A stretch of 64,000 nt of DNA from Papaver somniferum (GCF_003573695.1 NC_039361.1:98086279-98150278); one strand, 5' to 3'. Counted from the stretch's first letter, positions 11,371 through 22,639 are shown. Translations and numbers: made by a program. Notes: generated from the letters alone by a model not told the origin.

Positions 11371-11627
11371 GTCTAATCATTCGATTATATATAGAATTAA
11401 TTACTGAAATTCCTTAGTATTTATGAGATATGCCGTTGCCTCAGCTGAGAGACTGCACATTCACATATACTCTGAGAGATAAAATTCTCAGTCAGAGATT
11501 CTTGTGGCACGAGCTTTCATGATTTCGACGAGAGACATGAGTCTCAATACTCATTTGATTGTTGGATCAGGAATACTATAATTATGGTTTTACGATTTTA
11601 ACCCTTATCGAAAATCCACCATCTACA

Positions 11628-12789
11628 GTAGGTCATAAATCGCGGTGTCCACATTTGAATTCAATTACTAGAAGCTTAATACTTCTCCATCCGCATTTGA
11701 AAACACTGCAACATTAAAGATAATTGTTGTTTTACAAGTAAGAAATCATAGACCTAAATCATTATGTTATAATTAGATATAGTTTAATTTGAGGCTAGTG
11801 TTATTGTAGCAACTATCAAGACCGTAGATTTTTAAAAACCCCAATAAAAAGAATTAAAACAAACTGGTATATAATTGATTTTAAGATGATGAGTTTTGGA
11901 ACAAAATACAGGTCAGGATACGGTCTCGCTCATGACACATGTAAACTGGTTTTATATTCGATCGTTTAACTTTTGAGATATTTAAGATCCTTACACTGTA
12001 TACTCACACTCAGTAACCATAGCATTACAACGGGTATGATAGTCTTATTTATAAAATATGTATCATGTGGTTAGTATGTGTGCAAAAAAATAAATATTAT
12101 TAGATGAAGTAAGGGTAACTCTCAGTTGTCTATTCTATTCCAACTCAAATGCCCTTAATAAAAACAACAGTTTTCAAATAAATAAAAGACTAGGTTAGCA
12201 GCTTAGGCCCAAAAGTAATTAACACTAAACTAGACACCAAATTTTTTTTATATTTGGACCAAATCCATTCTTCTTTTCTTCCTCTTTCATACTGGTGAAC
12301 TCGCACGTGCCTGAGCCGAAAATTTGATACCCAAAACTGATGCACACAAAGTTCTACAAAATGCTTAAAATTATCCATGCTTAAAATGTGTAACTGATGC
12401 ACACAAAGTCCTACAAAATGTTTAATATCATTCATGCTTAAGATGTGTAGCTTATAGTACCATAATGTTTCCACTCTAATTCACCTAATATTCCAAGATA
12501 AGGGGTTCAAGTTGTGGGATCTTACTGCGAATCCAGTTGGAGTTGACCTGCCAAAAGACATCCAGTCATTAAAAAGGAATGTTTGTTTACTGACTTCAGA
12601 GGTGTGGTAAAAGGCAACGTAAACAGAAATGGCCAAGACCATGGTATAACCTGGTTTATAATGAATATGCAAAAGTACTGAAATAGATTCATAAACATTG
12701 GTTTTGAAAAATATATCAAAATAGTTCATTGCCATAAAGAGCCATCTTCACTTCTGTTATAGTAATACATCAAAATAGTTCATTGACAG
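11628..12789. other. Intergenic DNA between elements A and F, no gene recognised
   Basis: AT-rich sequence with no convincing coding frame, splice pattern or RNA gene. It contains a 57-bp direct duplication (12335-12448). A 16-base direct repeat (TCAAAATAGTTCATTG) lies near 12715 and again near 12772, just before the F LTR. Confidence 0.5.
12335..12448. repeat. Tandem duplication of a 57-bp unit
   Basis: Two adjacent copies (12335-12391 and 12392-12448) start AACTGATGCACACAAAGT and end ATGTGT, with about eight substitutions between them. Confidence 0.8.
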
Positions 12790-13460
12790 TGTTAGAGCAC
12801 TGCTCGGTCGAACTCGCAAACGTTGTCATCTCAAGCTTGTTTGTTAAGTTTAGGTGTCAAAACTATAAGTCTTGATTTCTAGTCTACTTATAGATATGTC
12901 TCGGATTATGATAGAATGTGTAGTGGAGCTTTAGAATTCACGACGCTCATCGATTAAAGACGAAGATCTACTAAGGGGAACTTGAAGGAACTTCATCAAC
13001 AAAAGGTATGTGGAGACTTGAACTCATCTATCACTCAAAAGTTTATTCTATTCTATCTCCTATTGAGACTAAGTCGTATAGATATATAGACTTTATATTA
13101 TACACATTTGATATTTCGAGTTGAGTTTAACTCGCTTATATCTTTCTCGAAATATGTGTTGGAAAGCTTTTTGCTTTAACTACGTTCATCATTATTCTTG
13201 ATGAGTTTAGTTGAAAACAATTTATTTGTTGGAAAATAAACAAGTCAAAAGATTATCATGAGAAAATCGCCTTGTAACATCTTACATGATTTGTGTGAGA
13301 CAGTCATTTGATGTAGACTCAAAATGTTTCATATTGATCATTCGACCACTTGAAAATTACTTGTAAGCTAATAGTTTGTGTGAGACAGCTATGGTCGTCT
13401 TCTAAGGATGTTTCAATGACTGAAATGGGAGGTTAGAACAATTAACCATTGTTTGGATAT

Positions 13461-13717
13461 AGCACAGTATGCATACCGTACGCAAACTGTTGTAAGAATA
13501 ATTCAGGTACGAGAACCAAGTATGCACACCCGTATGCGAACGGTTTTAACTGTTAAAGTCCGGGAACCAAATTTACGTACCCGTTTGCAAACTGTTTCAC
13601 CTGAGTTCGATCTGGAACGACAGTACGCGTACCCGTTTGTGAACTTTCAGACATGACCAAAGTCCGGAAGTCTAGTTTGCGTACCAGTTGCAAACTGAGT
13701 TGGTTTAAGTTCTAAAA
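13461..13717 (+). repeat. Five degenerate 49-57-bp units in element F LTR
   Basis: Each unit contains a TACGCGTACCCGTTTGCGAACT-like core in variants (CCGTACGCAAACTG, CCCGTATGCGAACGG, CCCGTTTGCAAACTG, CCCGTTTGTGAACT, CCAGTTGCAAACTG). Each is followed by a variable TTTAAGTCCGGGAACCA-like tail. Confidence 0.65.
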
Positions 13718-14203
13718 TCGGTTAAGTATGATTTCATATTCAAGAACAAATACATTTATAAATTAAGGAATGCAATCTTTGCAAACCGTGTCTAAACTTT
13801 TCATGATCTGATTATTTTGAATCAATCTGATTTTGCTTCAATTTGTCTTATATACTTCTATAAGAATATAAACAATTGAAAAACTCAATGAGTAACAAAA
13901 TTAGATTCATTAGATTATCATTTGATCTAGAAGTGTTAAGATGAATGTGGTTAGTACAAAAGTGTTCATATGGCTAATTTCGGTTAACTATTGTTGAACC
14001 AACTCAATATACACGTTTAGGTACGGTACCCATAGATAAATGAAGGTATATTTCATTTGTGTGTAACAAGATAAGACCATCTAACGGTTGAGAGATATTT
14101 CTTTGGTTTTAAGCAAACTTAGCTTGAATCTAAAATCATGTTTTCATCTAACGGTGAATATTGATTGATTTGTTTCAAAGTTATCAAACCCTGATTTGAA
14201 GAC

Positions 14204-14210
14204 TATATAA
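14204..14210 (+). promoter_or_regulatory. TATA box in element F LTR
   Basis: TATATAAGGGGG precedes an A/C-rich start region about 1.1 kb before the LTR end. This fits the U3/R boundary of a copia LTR. Activity is inferred. Confidence 0.5.
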
Positions 14211-15306
14211 GGGGGAACTCTAGCAACTGAAAAACCTAAACCCCACACCTCATGTGTGATATTAGTTGCGACTAGAGTCGATTCTCCTTTAACCTAGGTT
14301 TTTTCCTAAAACCACTACAGGTTAACGACTTGAAGACTTTATTGGGATTCTGAAGCCAGACCCGACTATTTTCTCTGTAGTTGTGTGTTCTGATATTACT
14401 TGTTCTATCGTATTGAGTACTATGTTCTCTAAGATTTGCTCGAGATTTATCTCCGATAGGTAATATATAAAAATTAATCACAAAGCTCTTCGTCTCATTC
14501 TTTGTGATTCCACAATAACTTGTTCTACTACCATATAGTGAAGTTATTGTGAGATGATTGATCTTTCTAGGCTGTTCTTCGTGAATATTTCCTGTTCACC
14601 TTGATTTATCAAAAGACAGAACAAAACTTTGTAGGTATTTCTGTAGGAGACAGATTTATCTATCAGAATAAACTTTTACGTGGGAGACAGATTTGTTTAT
14701 CAAGTCTTCGAATTTCGGTCGTAGCAACTCTTAGTTGTTGGTGAGATCAAATAATGGAATCAAGTGCGTAGAGTCCTACTGGGATTCAGAGGCGTAAGAA
14801 ACACAATTGTACCTTAATCAGGTGAGATTGGTTAGGTCTCAACTATATTCCAGTCCGAAGTTAACTTGTAGTAAGCTAGAGTCTCTAGCGGCTTAATACA
14901 TTGTGGTGCTCAAAACTGGACTAGGTCACCGGGTTTTTCTGCATCAGTAGTTTCCTTGTTAACAAAACTTCTGGTGTCTGTGTTATTTCTTTTCCGCATT
15001 ATATTTGTTTATATAATTGAAATATCACAGATTGTGCTCCGACCTTTGGTTTTTGAACGAAATTGATTGACACTTGAACATTGGTTTTTGATACCATTCA
15101 AGTTATCTCTCATATCAATCGGGCTCACAAATTTCTATCTGTTCGATTGCAGATTGTGTTGAGAAATTGAGATATAACTCTTGGATGCATTTCCTTGATT
15201 GTGTCTGACTGTCTAGTTGATTCTCTTGGAATTATATTGGAGTTAGTCCATACAAATTATCGAACGAAAATATTGGTTGTGGTTGTTAGACCCCCGCTTT
15301 TTCAAT

Positions 15307-15318
15307 TGGTATCAGAGC
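15307..15318 (+). other. Primer-binding site, initiator tRNA-Met (element F)
   Basis: TGGTATCAGAGC is the canonical plant copia PBS complementary to the initiator tRNA-Met 3' end. It lies two bases after the LTR end. Confidence 0.9.
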
Positions 15319-15882
15319 ATGCAAACACGTTTAAAACCTCATAAGTTTGTGGTTGTAGCAATCTGACTCTATGGACAGAAGTGTTATCTCAATAAGCATA
15401 CCACTAGATCCAAGAGATACATAATTTGTTTCTATGACTGATTTGATTATATCTGTAAAAAGTATTGTATCTCTTCCTTCTCCTGGAATAAAATCGCTTG
15501 AAGCATTTTCAGAAGTTGAAGGACTTCTTGAGAATCTTTACTATGATATTGAGAGTGTTCTCCAATAGGAACAAGACCCTCTCGATAGATTAAATCATGT
15601 TATGATGGATAATGTTGAGGTTGATATTGGTTCATTGATAAGTGAGTGCATTGTTCCTTCCTTGTGCAATTCAACGAGTCATCCCCTTGTTGCATTATAA
15701 ATGGAGTATTTGTCTCATTCAACTAAGAGTATCCCTCTTGAACAGAATTTACTACATGAGTCTATTCCAGAAAAATTTTATCATAATGAAAGGATAGTGC
15801 CTTTTAGCAGAAATGCAATGATATCTCTCTATTCTAAGGAAGTTGCATTACGCTGTGTTAAAAGCTATTCTTTGTCTTTGTT
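15319..15882 (+). other. Element F leader with interrupted short frames
   Basis: An ATG at 15371 opens a short frame that meets stops near 15422 and 15568. A 71-codon frame follows at 15701-15916. No gag, zinc knuckle or protease motif is recognisable. It may be a decayed leader or gag start. Confidence 0.35.
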
Positions 15883-15896
15883 GATAAGTGAATACA
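15883..15896. repeat. LINE target-site duplication, left copy
   Basis: GATAAGTGAATACA is repeated exactly at 17253-17266, directly after the LINE poly(A). Confidence 0.9.
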
Positions 15897-17252
15897 AGAC
15901 AAGAATCTTAATCTAAGAAGGGAAATGGCATATTCCTGAGTGCATGTTCCAGTTTTTTGAAGCCACGGATCTTCCAATGCTAAGTGGAGGGCAAGATAGG
16001 AAAGTATGGATTGGAGATCTTACTGGTAAATTCATTGTGGCTAACTCATCTCAGTTAGTGAGAAAAAAGTATCCAGTTGTACCATGGGCAAGTAAGGTGT
16101 GGAATCCATGCATACATCCATACACTTCTGCAAATTTATGGAAAATTCTGAGAGGGGCTTGTACAACAGAAGAATCAGTAAGAAAAAAAGGCTTTCAAAC
16201 AGTATCCAAGTGCTATCTACGTGGGAATAATCAGGACACAATGGAACATATTTTATGGTATTGTCAGTTCAGTGAAAGGATATGGCATTGGTTGGGGGGA
16301 GTCTTTAGATTTATTAATCCTTTATCATTTGAAGAAGTTATTAGTCTAGTCAAAGGAAAGAGTGCAGCTGTGCAGGAAATATGGTACATCTGTGCTTTCA
16401 ATGTAATGGTAGAACTGTGGCAGACTAGAAACAGAGTAATCTATGAGAAGGAAGTACTTGATCTGATAAAATTTCAACAAAGAATCAAAAGTTTCACCCA
16501 AGATTGTGGTGTCCGAATAAAAGGGAAGATGTGGGGAAATGTTTATGAGCTACGGATTTTCTTGTTCTTTGGTGTCAGAGGAATCAAAGCTCAGAATACT
16601 GCAGTAAAACAATGTTTCTTTTCCTTACCAACAAGACATCAAGTGCTCATTTTTTGTGATGGAGCCTCAAAAGGGAATCCAGGAAAGTCAGGTTTTGGTT
16701 TTGTGGCAAGAACTGATGATGGGAGTTGTGTTGGTGCTGCTTCAGGAGGTTTGGGAATAGCAACCAATTATCTTGCTAAGGTAATGGCATTAATTGTTGC
16801 AGGTGAATGGGTTGTGAGAAAGAAAACGATAGATGTGTGTTTTAGCCTAGATTCAAATGCAGTGTTAGTGGCTTTTAACAGTGGTAAAATTCTCTGGATT
16901 GTGGTAAATAGATGGAAGAACATAGTACAATGCATCACTTCAATCAACTTCAGGCACTCATACAGGGAAATTAATTTCTCTGCTGATACAATGGAAAAAA
17001 AGGGAGTATTGCTGGAAATGGGTGAAGTACTATACTATGATACAAAACCAAATTTTGTTGGATGTTATGAGAGGGAAGATGGTATATATTTCAGATTTTG
17101 TTGAATAGTTTTTCTGTAATAAGTAATAATTGGTAAATTTTAGATTTACATTTTTCTTACTTCACAACTGAGACTAAAAGCTCTGGCTGTTAATATTTTG
17201 TAATTTTATGTTCTTTCTTTAGTAATAAAAATTAAATGATTCAGAAAAAAAA
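15897..17252 (+). mobile_element. 5'-truncated LINE inserted into element F
   Basis: The insertion is bounded by exact 14-bp duplications. It contains a LINE ORF2 C-terminus, a 3' UTR with AATAAA near 17224 and an eight-A tail (17245-17252). Only about 1.36 kb of the 3' end is present, as usual for target-primed reverse transcription that stopped early. Confidence 0.88.
15944..17104 (+). pseudogene. LINE ORF2 C-terminal fragment: RT zinc-binding domain plus RNase H
   Basis: The 386-codon open frame lacks the endonuclease and catalytic reverse transcriptase. Residues ~25-115 match the plant zf-RVT region, with a tryptophan-rich start and a CYL...MEHILWYCQFSERIW segment. Residues ~235-360 form a type I RNase H: CDGASKGNPG (first Asp at about residue 239), a GFGFVAR strand, a second acidic region (FSLDSN) and an Asp near the end (NFSADTM). 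The usual glutamate of the catalytic set appears replaced, as the AKVMAL helix has no Glu. RNase H would remove RNA from the RNA:DNA hybrid in plant LINEs of this clade. The frame is still open, so the insertion may be fairly recent, but it cannot move itself. Confidence 0.8.
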
Positions 17253-17266
17253 GATAAGTGAATACA
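17253..17266. repeat. LINE target-site duplication, right copy
   Basis: Exact match to 15883-15896. Confidence 0.9.
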
Positions 17267-17868
17267 GGATAGGACATCACAAACATAAAAAAGTGAATTC
17301 TTTTGGTTGTCTATTATCCTGTGAAGTTTCCACTAAAACAGCTCTTTGGGTTTGTCTCAACCCATCTAGGCACAATAGCTTCTGGAAAGAGGTTCTCTCT
17401 TGGAATCAAGACATTAAATATGATCGAACTCTTGCTTAGTTCCGATATTTCTCCTAAACGAGTTTTTGAATACACCCATTTAGCTCTTGATCCACCTTGT
17501 GCATTTCACATGTGCAAAATAAGTCACGAACCAGAACTGGTTGGTTCCGATACCTGGACTAGTTTTAACGGTTTAGGAACTGTTCGGTCGGTTGCACATT
17601 TAAAGAGAAATTCCTCTCTTGTTTTCTTCTCCATCTTCTCTTGTTCGAGAACTTGTGAAAGAAATCTCAAGAGTTCACAAACTCTTATTCCCAAAAACCT
17701 CATTTCTCATTTGTTTTGAGTGTTCTTGGTACCATTGAATTCGCAACAGAAAACCATTCAACGGGCTTACCTTTGTTTCTCCATATCTTCCAGTTCCGGA
17801 GCTTCATCATTAACGACAGTTCGTGTACCAAGTAAGTTTTTCACCTTACTTTGTGTTTTCCTTTCAAT
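17267..17868 (+). other. Element F sequence upstream of the transposon-protein frame
   Basis: It continues the element interrupted by the LINE. Two overlapping open stretches occur (to 17439 and 17303-17719), but neither shows a recognisable domain. Probably untranslated or decayed element DNA. Confidence 0.3.
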
Positions 17869-18943
17869 GGAAGCATCTAGGAAGAGATTGAGTCGTGGTG
17901 AGAGATCGGGTACTCCTGTTAGCGGTGAAACTTATTATGACCCCAGTCTGCGTGCTAGGTTTGTTAGCAAAGAAGATCGTGACCATTATTTGGAATATAG
18001 TAAAAAACTGCCTATCATGGAAAGATACTATGATTCTTCAAAAATAATGTAGATCATCTCTCTAGGTTTTTTAGAGCTTTTGTATGGGGGCATAATACAT
18101 CAACCCATGGGAACTTCTCTTGTTGAAATGACTGCCCAGTTTTATGTAAACTTAAATGAACGAGACCCTGTCAACTGCACTTTTAAGAGTATTATGTGTA
18201 ATGAAATCATTTTGGTGAATCGCAAAGTTATTGCTGAGCTCCTGAACTTGACCCTGGTGAGTAACTTGCAATTTTCACCTCCTGAGCATGAGAGGTTTCC
18301 TCTTAACGTGTTGTCGAATCGTCTCCTTAATAAAGATGTTTCCTGAAAAGATGACAAGATTGATATTCATGGTGCTGAGCTGTTTCTTAAAGTTTCTGGA
18401 AAAATGGTCGTGGCAAACATGATGCCGAATACAATTGAAAAAATGTTATGGACCAGGTTTCTTGTTTAATTGGTCTGTTACACTATTGAAGGGAGAGACA
18501 TTGATTTATGTAGTCTTATCATTCGTCGGATGATAAGTGTAAAGAAGACTTCTAAGAAGACTCCAGGCTTTCCTTGTCTCATTTCAAGAATTTGCAGTGA
18601 TTTCGGCATCGTTGCTTTTGGAACTGATCTTGGAGAGCCAAAAGTCTTAACCATGGCAAGCATAGAAAAGATGAAGAAAACTTCAACTAGAACCTCAGCA
18701 AGAACTTCAACATTCTAAAACACTGAGATTATCCATCTTCGACAAGAGGTGGAGTGCTTGAAAGAGCAGTTGGAGTATGCTTCTGCAGCTTATCCTGAAC
18801 TGATTGAGAAGTTTAAGGAAATTGCTAGGGACTATATGAGATGTTGGGTTAAATACTGTTTATTTATCTTGTTTTTTATGTCTCTGCTTATGGTATTTTC
18901 TGTTGAACTTTTTATGGTGAACTTATTAAAACTGTTATTTTAA
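17869..18943 (+). pseudogene. Putative plant transposon/envelope-like protein (Transposase_32-type), broken
   Basis: The ATG at 17869 starts MEASRKRLSRG, followed by ARFVSKEDRDHYLEY and an ER-Y motif. After a frameshift near 18052-18080 the next frame gives MTAQFYVNLNERD, then IMCNEIILVNRKVIAELLNL. Later LICSLIIRR-like and PCLISRICSDFGI segments appear. This order (FY-NL, V-GK/NE, later LL-I--HM) matches the retroelement-associated 'putative plant transposon protein' family found in copia SIRE-like and some gypsy elements; its function is unknown. In-frame stops lie at 18344-18346, about 18466-18468 and 18716-18718. A Glu/Leu-rich predicted coiled coil follows (about 18735-18830). Confidence 0.55.
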
Positions 18944-19434
18944 TGGTTATAATAACTTTAATGGTATTTTAACCTTGAATGCTTCAATCTTTCAATTAAA
19001 TTGCTAAATGTGTTAATACATAAGATGTTTAGTTGACTATATGCCAAAAGTTAAGTCTATTATGTCATTATGCAAGTATTGATGAAAGATAGAATGAACT
19101 TTTGTATGTTTCACAGTATTGATCTTTCCTTGATCCACTTTTATGTGAAAGTACTGTATGGCTCCATAATCTTTCTGATGTTGAGAATTTCCGATTAAAT
19201 TAATCATTAAGGTTCTCTTGTGGTTAATTTATTCGAGCTTACTGGATATAAATTCATGTTTCATGTGGTTTGTTAATGTCCAAAGAAATCCTTCTTTTTT
19301 CTTAAAAGTAAGGTCGTTCTTGTTGTTCTTTTGGGAATGACATTTTATGGGAAATAGTTCTTAATTGAAGTTGTGCTTAATTGCCAAATCTTTGTGGGGA
19401 GTTCGGCTGTGGAATATTGTAGGAGTTATCTTAT
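18944..19434. other. AT-rich tail of element F, no gene
   Basis: No coding signal or LTR is recognisable. It ends abruptly where element B's LTR begins (TGTGGATGG at 19435). Confidence 0.5.
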
Positions 19435-19844
19435 TGTGGATGGGGAAAAACAGTTTGCTGGTTTTCTAGGAAAGTGGAGAGTCGAGCGTGCTGTCAAGAC
19501 TCCTCAACCGAGCGAACTGCTGAACCTCACACAGATGCACCGCTGCAAAGGGAGTGCTTAGATTTGGAAATAATTCTGTATGACTCCGGCCTAAATCAAT
19601 ACAATGGCCGTTCCAGAGTCAATTCGGTCGCAAAGATGGAGATGGATTGATCTGTAAGAGGGAAGATGGGAGTTGTGTGGGATCAGTGATGATCAAGGAT
19701 TGTGGGTGTGTTGAAGGTTTCTGCAATATTGTTGAACTGCTGAAGTTGAGTTCTGTGAATAAGTTTATATCGAGTTGTTAACAGATAATGATGATAATCG
19801 ATGATTGATTATATTCTATCCTTATGTTGTCCTCTATTTAGACT

Positions 19845-19852
19845 TATTTATA
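19845..19852 (-). promoter_or_regulatory. LTR TATA box (element B left)
   Basis: TATAAATA on the minus strand, at the position homologous to 8776-8783 in A. Confidence 0.6.
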
Positions 19853-20273
19853 CTGCAAGAATGATGTACCACTGATCCCTGTAAGTGTGACGGTTTCTTG
19901 AGTGAAAGAGTGGGAAAGTGGGAAATCGTGGTAAAGTCAGTTCCACGTCGTGTGGATACTTGACTGATCGTGCACCCACTACTTTGCTAACTCCTTCAAC
20001 CGTTTACATGACTTACGCACATTTCTCATTGTGGATGAATCCACGTACCGTAGGCCGCCAGACCAAAACCCTAAGTTATATCCCCCATTTTTGACGTAAT
20101 TGATATTTCACGAATCGTGGAGTCTGCAAGGCAGACGTGTATTAGTTGGTCAGTTGTTGACTGATTTAGACTGTGAGTCTTGTTTTGTTGAATCGAGCAT
20201 AAGTGGTGAATGCTCAGCGATTCATGGATTGAACATGTAGTTCCCTTAGATGTCAATGAATTACTTACTAGAG

Positions 20274-20600
20274 CGACTGAGCAAGTATTGCTCAACTCGA
20301 CGAATTACCGAGTATTGAGAGTTTGTTGAGAAATTGAGCAAGTATTGCTCAATTCGACGAATTGCCGAATATCGAGAGTTTGTCGAGCAACTGAGCAAGT
20401 ATTTCTCAATTCGACGAATTCGATAATTTTGGTGTGCAACTGAGCAAGTGTTGCTCAATTCAACAAAATACTGAATATTGGTAATTTGACGTGCAATTGA
20501 GCAAGTGTTGCTCAATTCGACAAACTATTGATGAATTACCGAATATTGATGGTTGGATCAATATTCGAGTAACTGAAAAGTATTGCTCAATTCAAATAAT
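20274..20600. repeat. 57-bp hairpin array, six units (element B left LTR)
   Basis: TGAGCAAGTATTGCTCA-type palindromes (7-bp arms, 3-base loop) start at 20278, 20335, 20392, 20441 and 20498, with a degenerate sixth at 20574. Spacings are 57, 57, 49, 57 and 76. Spacers carry AATTCGACGAATT, itself palindromic. Confidence 0.85.
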
Positions 20601-21516
20601 TGTTTACTGGTGCCGTGATCCAATAAAATATTAATCAAAAATATTGGTGAATTACCGGATATTATTAATTTGGATGTTGATTTCTGAATCAACATAATTT
20701 TGTGTTTGAACTTGCTCAGAATGGTGATTCGTGGAGCGTTTGTTCGAAACCCTAATTTTTGATCAATCCTTCAACAATTGGTGAATTGCTGAAAATTGGT
20801 CATGAGTGAAGAGAGACCGACCACATGGGATGATGAGCGTCCATGTGATGCCCAGTGCTCGAGTGAGCACGCACTAGGGTTCTCAGTTCAAGAGTTGGTG
20901 AAAGAACGATGATTAAATGCAGGTTTCATCATTTGTTAAAATATTGCTGGATTCATCATTAGGTGATAAACCTAGGTATGAGAAATGAGGACCGACCAAG
21001 AGAGCATGGGACCGGCTCTTGGTGGTCACGGGACCAGTTGTTGGTCATTTGAAGGATTCTCCAGTTGGTTAGAGAGAGTTCAGGCCAGTATGAGCAATTG
21101 AGCAAATTACGTCAGAATTATGAAAACGTGTGGGACCGGATTTGTGCAAGCCCTAGGAATGACTCTGGTCGGTCATAGAGGCATGCACGTATTGCCGTGG
21201 TGTCCGTGCTTCAATACTGAGAGTTTCAGTATTTTCTGATGCGCGTTCGAGCAACATAGTGAATTTTCAGAAGAGTTTCGTCTTGACCGAGAATTCTCGA
21301 TTTTTGTTGGAATGAGCATGTATGCTCAATTCATCAATATTTTGTAAATATTAAAATAAAATTGTAGGCTAGCCAGTCGTGCGACTATGTTGGCTTTTGG
21401 TTTTTCGTGATTTGAGCAATATTTGAGAAAATATGGAGAAATCATGAATTTTGCTCAAACCCAGGAGTTTCATGAATTGATGAAAATAATAATTATGCAA
21501 GATTAGGGATTGCAAG

Positions 21517-21990
21517 GTGTGGGACCGACCATGGCTAGGGCATGGACGGACGGCTAGGTTGCACGGTCCCGCACACCTTTTCCTATTTTATTATTTTTCA
21601 TGAATCCTTGAAGTTATGGAGAATCCTTGAAGTTATGGAGAATCCACGAGTTTTTGTTGAAACGGAGGAGTTTCGTGGGATTAGGGAATAACAATTATAT
21701 AAAGCTAAGGATTGTGAGGTGTGGGACCGGCCACGACTTAGGCATGGCCGGCTGGTTAGGTTTCCCGGTCCCACACACCTCTCCTTATTTTATAATATTA
21801 TTTCGTGAATCCACCAAGTTACGGAGAATTCACGAGTTTTGCAAAAACAAGGAAAGTTTCTAAAACCAAGGAGTTTTCGTGAGTTCACGAAATAACAGAA
21901 AATAAGGAAAATAATGGGAGAGGCACGCAGAGGCCATGGTTAGGGCATGGCCGGCCGGCCGGCTGGTGGGCCCGGCCTTGGGAGCCTCTT
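21517..21990. repeat. GC-rich palindrome array (element B left LTR)
   Basis: Three units start near 21517, 21717 and 21917 (period ~200). In the middle unit the arms AGGTGTGGGACCGG (21717-21730) and CCGGTCCCACACACCT (21765-21780) are nearly perfect inverted repeats. An isolated left arm also occurs near 21128. Confidence 0.8.
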
Positions 21991-22221
21991 ATTATTTTGA
22001 TAATATTTATTGTTTTCTCCTGTTTTGCGAAGGATTCCTCATTATTTCATATTTTTGGACACTCGTTCGTGCATCCGGGTGCTCAGTCGTGCATCATTGT
22101 CGAGTACACTCGCACCATTTTTATGGGGCTTACTCAGTGATGGTCTAGATGCCCGGTTGTTGGGTATTTATTAATGATTTATGAAATTCAGTGGAGAATA
22201 ATTCATGAAACTGAGTAATAA

Positions 22222-22560
22222 GATGATAATTTCATCACCATCTCATGGAATCGCAGATTTGACCATAAAATCGGAGTAATGAAATGAGCGGTGATATTAC
22301 CGTTCCATGGGACCGTGGTGATTCGACCATAAAATCAGAGTAATATCTATTACCATTTCATGAGATCAGTCGTGGATTCGATCATGAAATCGGAGTAATA
22401 AAATAAGTGGTGATATTACCATTTTATGAGATCAGCCGTTGATTCGACCATGAAATCGGAGTAACATCTATTACCATTTCATGAGATCAGGCGTGGATTC
22501 GATCATGAAATCGGAGTAATACATTTATCTATTACTATTTCGATCATGAAATAAGTGTAA
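22222..22560. repeat. ATTACC/TCATGA inverted-repeat array (element B left LTR)
   Basis: About five 58-68-bp units combine ATTACCATTTCATGAGATCA with GATCATGAAATCGGAGTAAT, which is an imperfect reverse complement. The right LTR array (about 30940-31230) has one unit fewer. Confidence 0.75.
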
Positions 22561-22639
22561 TGAGATAAGATAGATTATCTTCTAGGAATTCAGTGGTGAA
22601 TATGACCTAGAATTTAATCTCTTGCGTATAGTCAGTAAA

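Larger units (their letters stand above)
1..11627 (-). mobile_element. Element A: Tat-like Ty3/gypsy retrotransposon, pol-deleted, left end cut by window
   Basis: The left LTR (1-399) and right LTR (8359-11627) share the same terminal sequence and end in the inverted repeat TGTAGATGG/CCATCTACA. Minus-strand gag, protease and an integrase tail lie between them, so the element reads right to left. A primer-binding site (8337-8356) abuts the right LTR and a polypurine tract (about 404-413) abuts the left LTR. Reverse transcriptase, RNase H and integrase core are absent, so the copy is non-autonomous. A separate intron-bearing plant mobile domain gene lies antisense at about 735-5284. Tat assignment rests on the gag zinc-like motif, the PBS type, long LTRs and an antisense extra gene, which are known Tat traits. 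The target duplication cannot be checked because the left flank lies outside the window. Confidence 0.85.
8359..11627 (-). repeat. Element A right LTR (5' LTR in element orientation), 3269 bp
   Basis: It starts TGTAGATGG and ends CCATCTACA; the last ~396 bases match 1-399. The minus-strand promoter region holds TATAAATA (8776-8783), so transcription would start a little over 350 bp before the gag side of the LTR. The remainder is tandem hairpin-forming repeats (see separate entries). Short ORFs inside it are not conserved. Confidence 0.9.
12790..15304 (+). repeat. Element F 5' LTR, 2515 bp
   Basis: It runs from TGTTAGAGCACTGCTCGG to the CCCCCGCTTTTTCA end that directly precedes the PBS, a boundary typical of SIRE/Maximus copia elements. 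It contains a TATA box (14204-14210) and a tandem array (13461-13717). A possible left target duplication is GACAG (12785-12789), but the right copy is not visible. Confidence 0.75.
12790..19434 (+). mobile_element. Element F: SIRE/Maximus-like Ty1/copia remnant without pol
   Basis: A 5' LTR (12790-15304) begins TGTTAGAGCA and ends in CTTTTTCA. A perfect initiator-Met PBS follows (TGGTATCAGAGC, 15307-15318). No gag-pol is recognisable. After a nested LINE, the region 17869-18943 encodes a broken 'putative plant transposon protein/envelope-like' segment of the type found 3' of pol in SIRE-like elements. No 3' LTR is seen before element B begins at 19435, so the right end is missing. Confidence 0.6.

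Noticed and set aside
13453..13656. 67-codon frame with repeated RTR/VREP motifs
   Set aside because: It is a read-through of the LTR tandem array with no independent evidence of coding.
20071..20515. Two overlapping minus frames in the B LTR, repeated identically in the other LTR
   Set aside because: They are translations of the hairpin array and neighbouring LTR DNA. Identity only reflects the LTR pair.
20274..20600. CRISPR-like phased repeats
   Set aside because: Units and spacers are both related by tandem duplication, the context is a plant LTR, and there are no cas genes.
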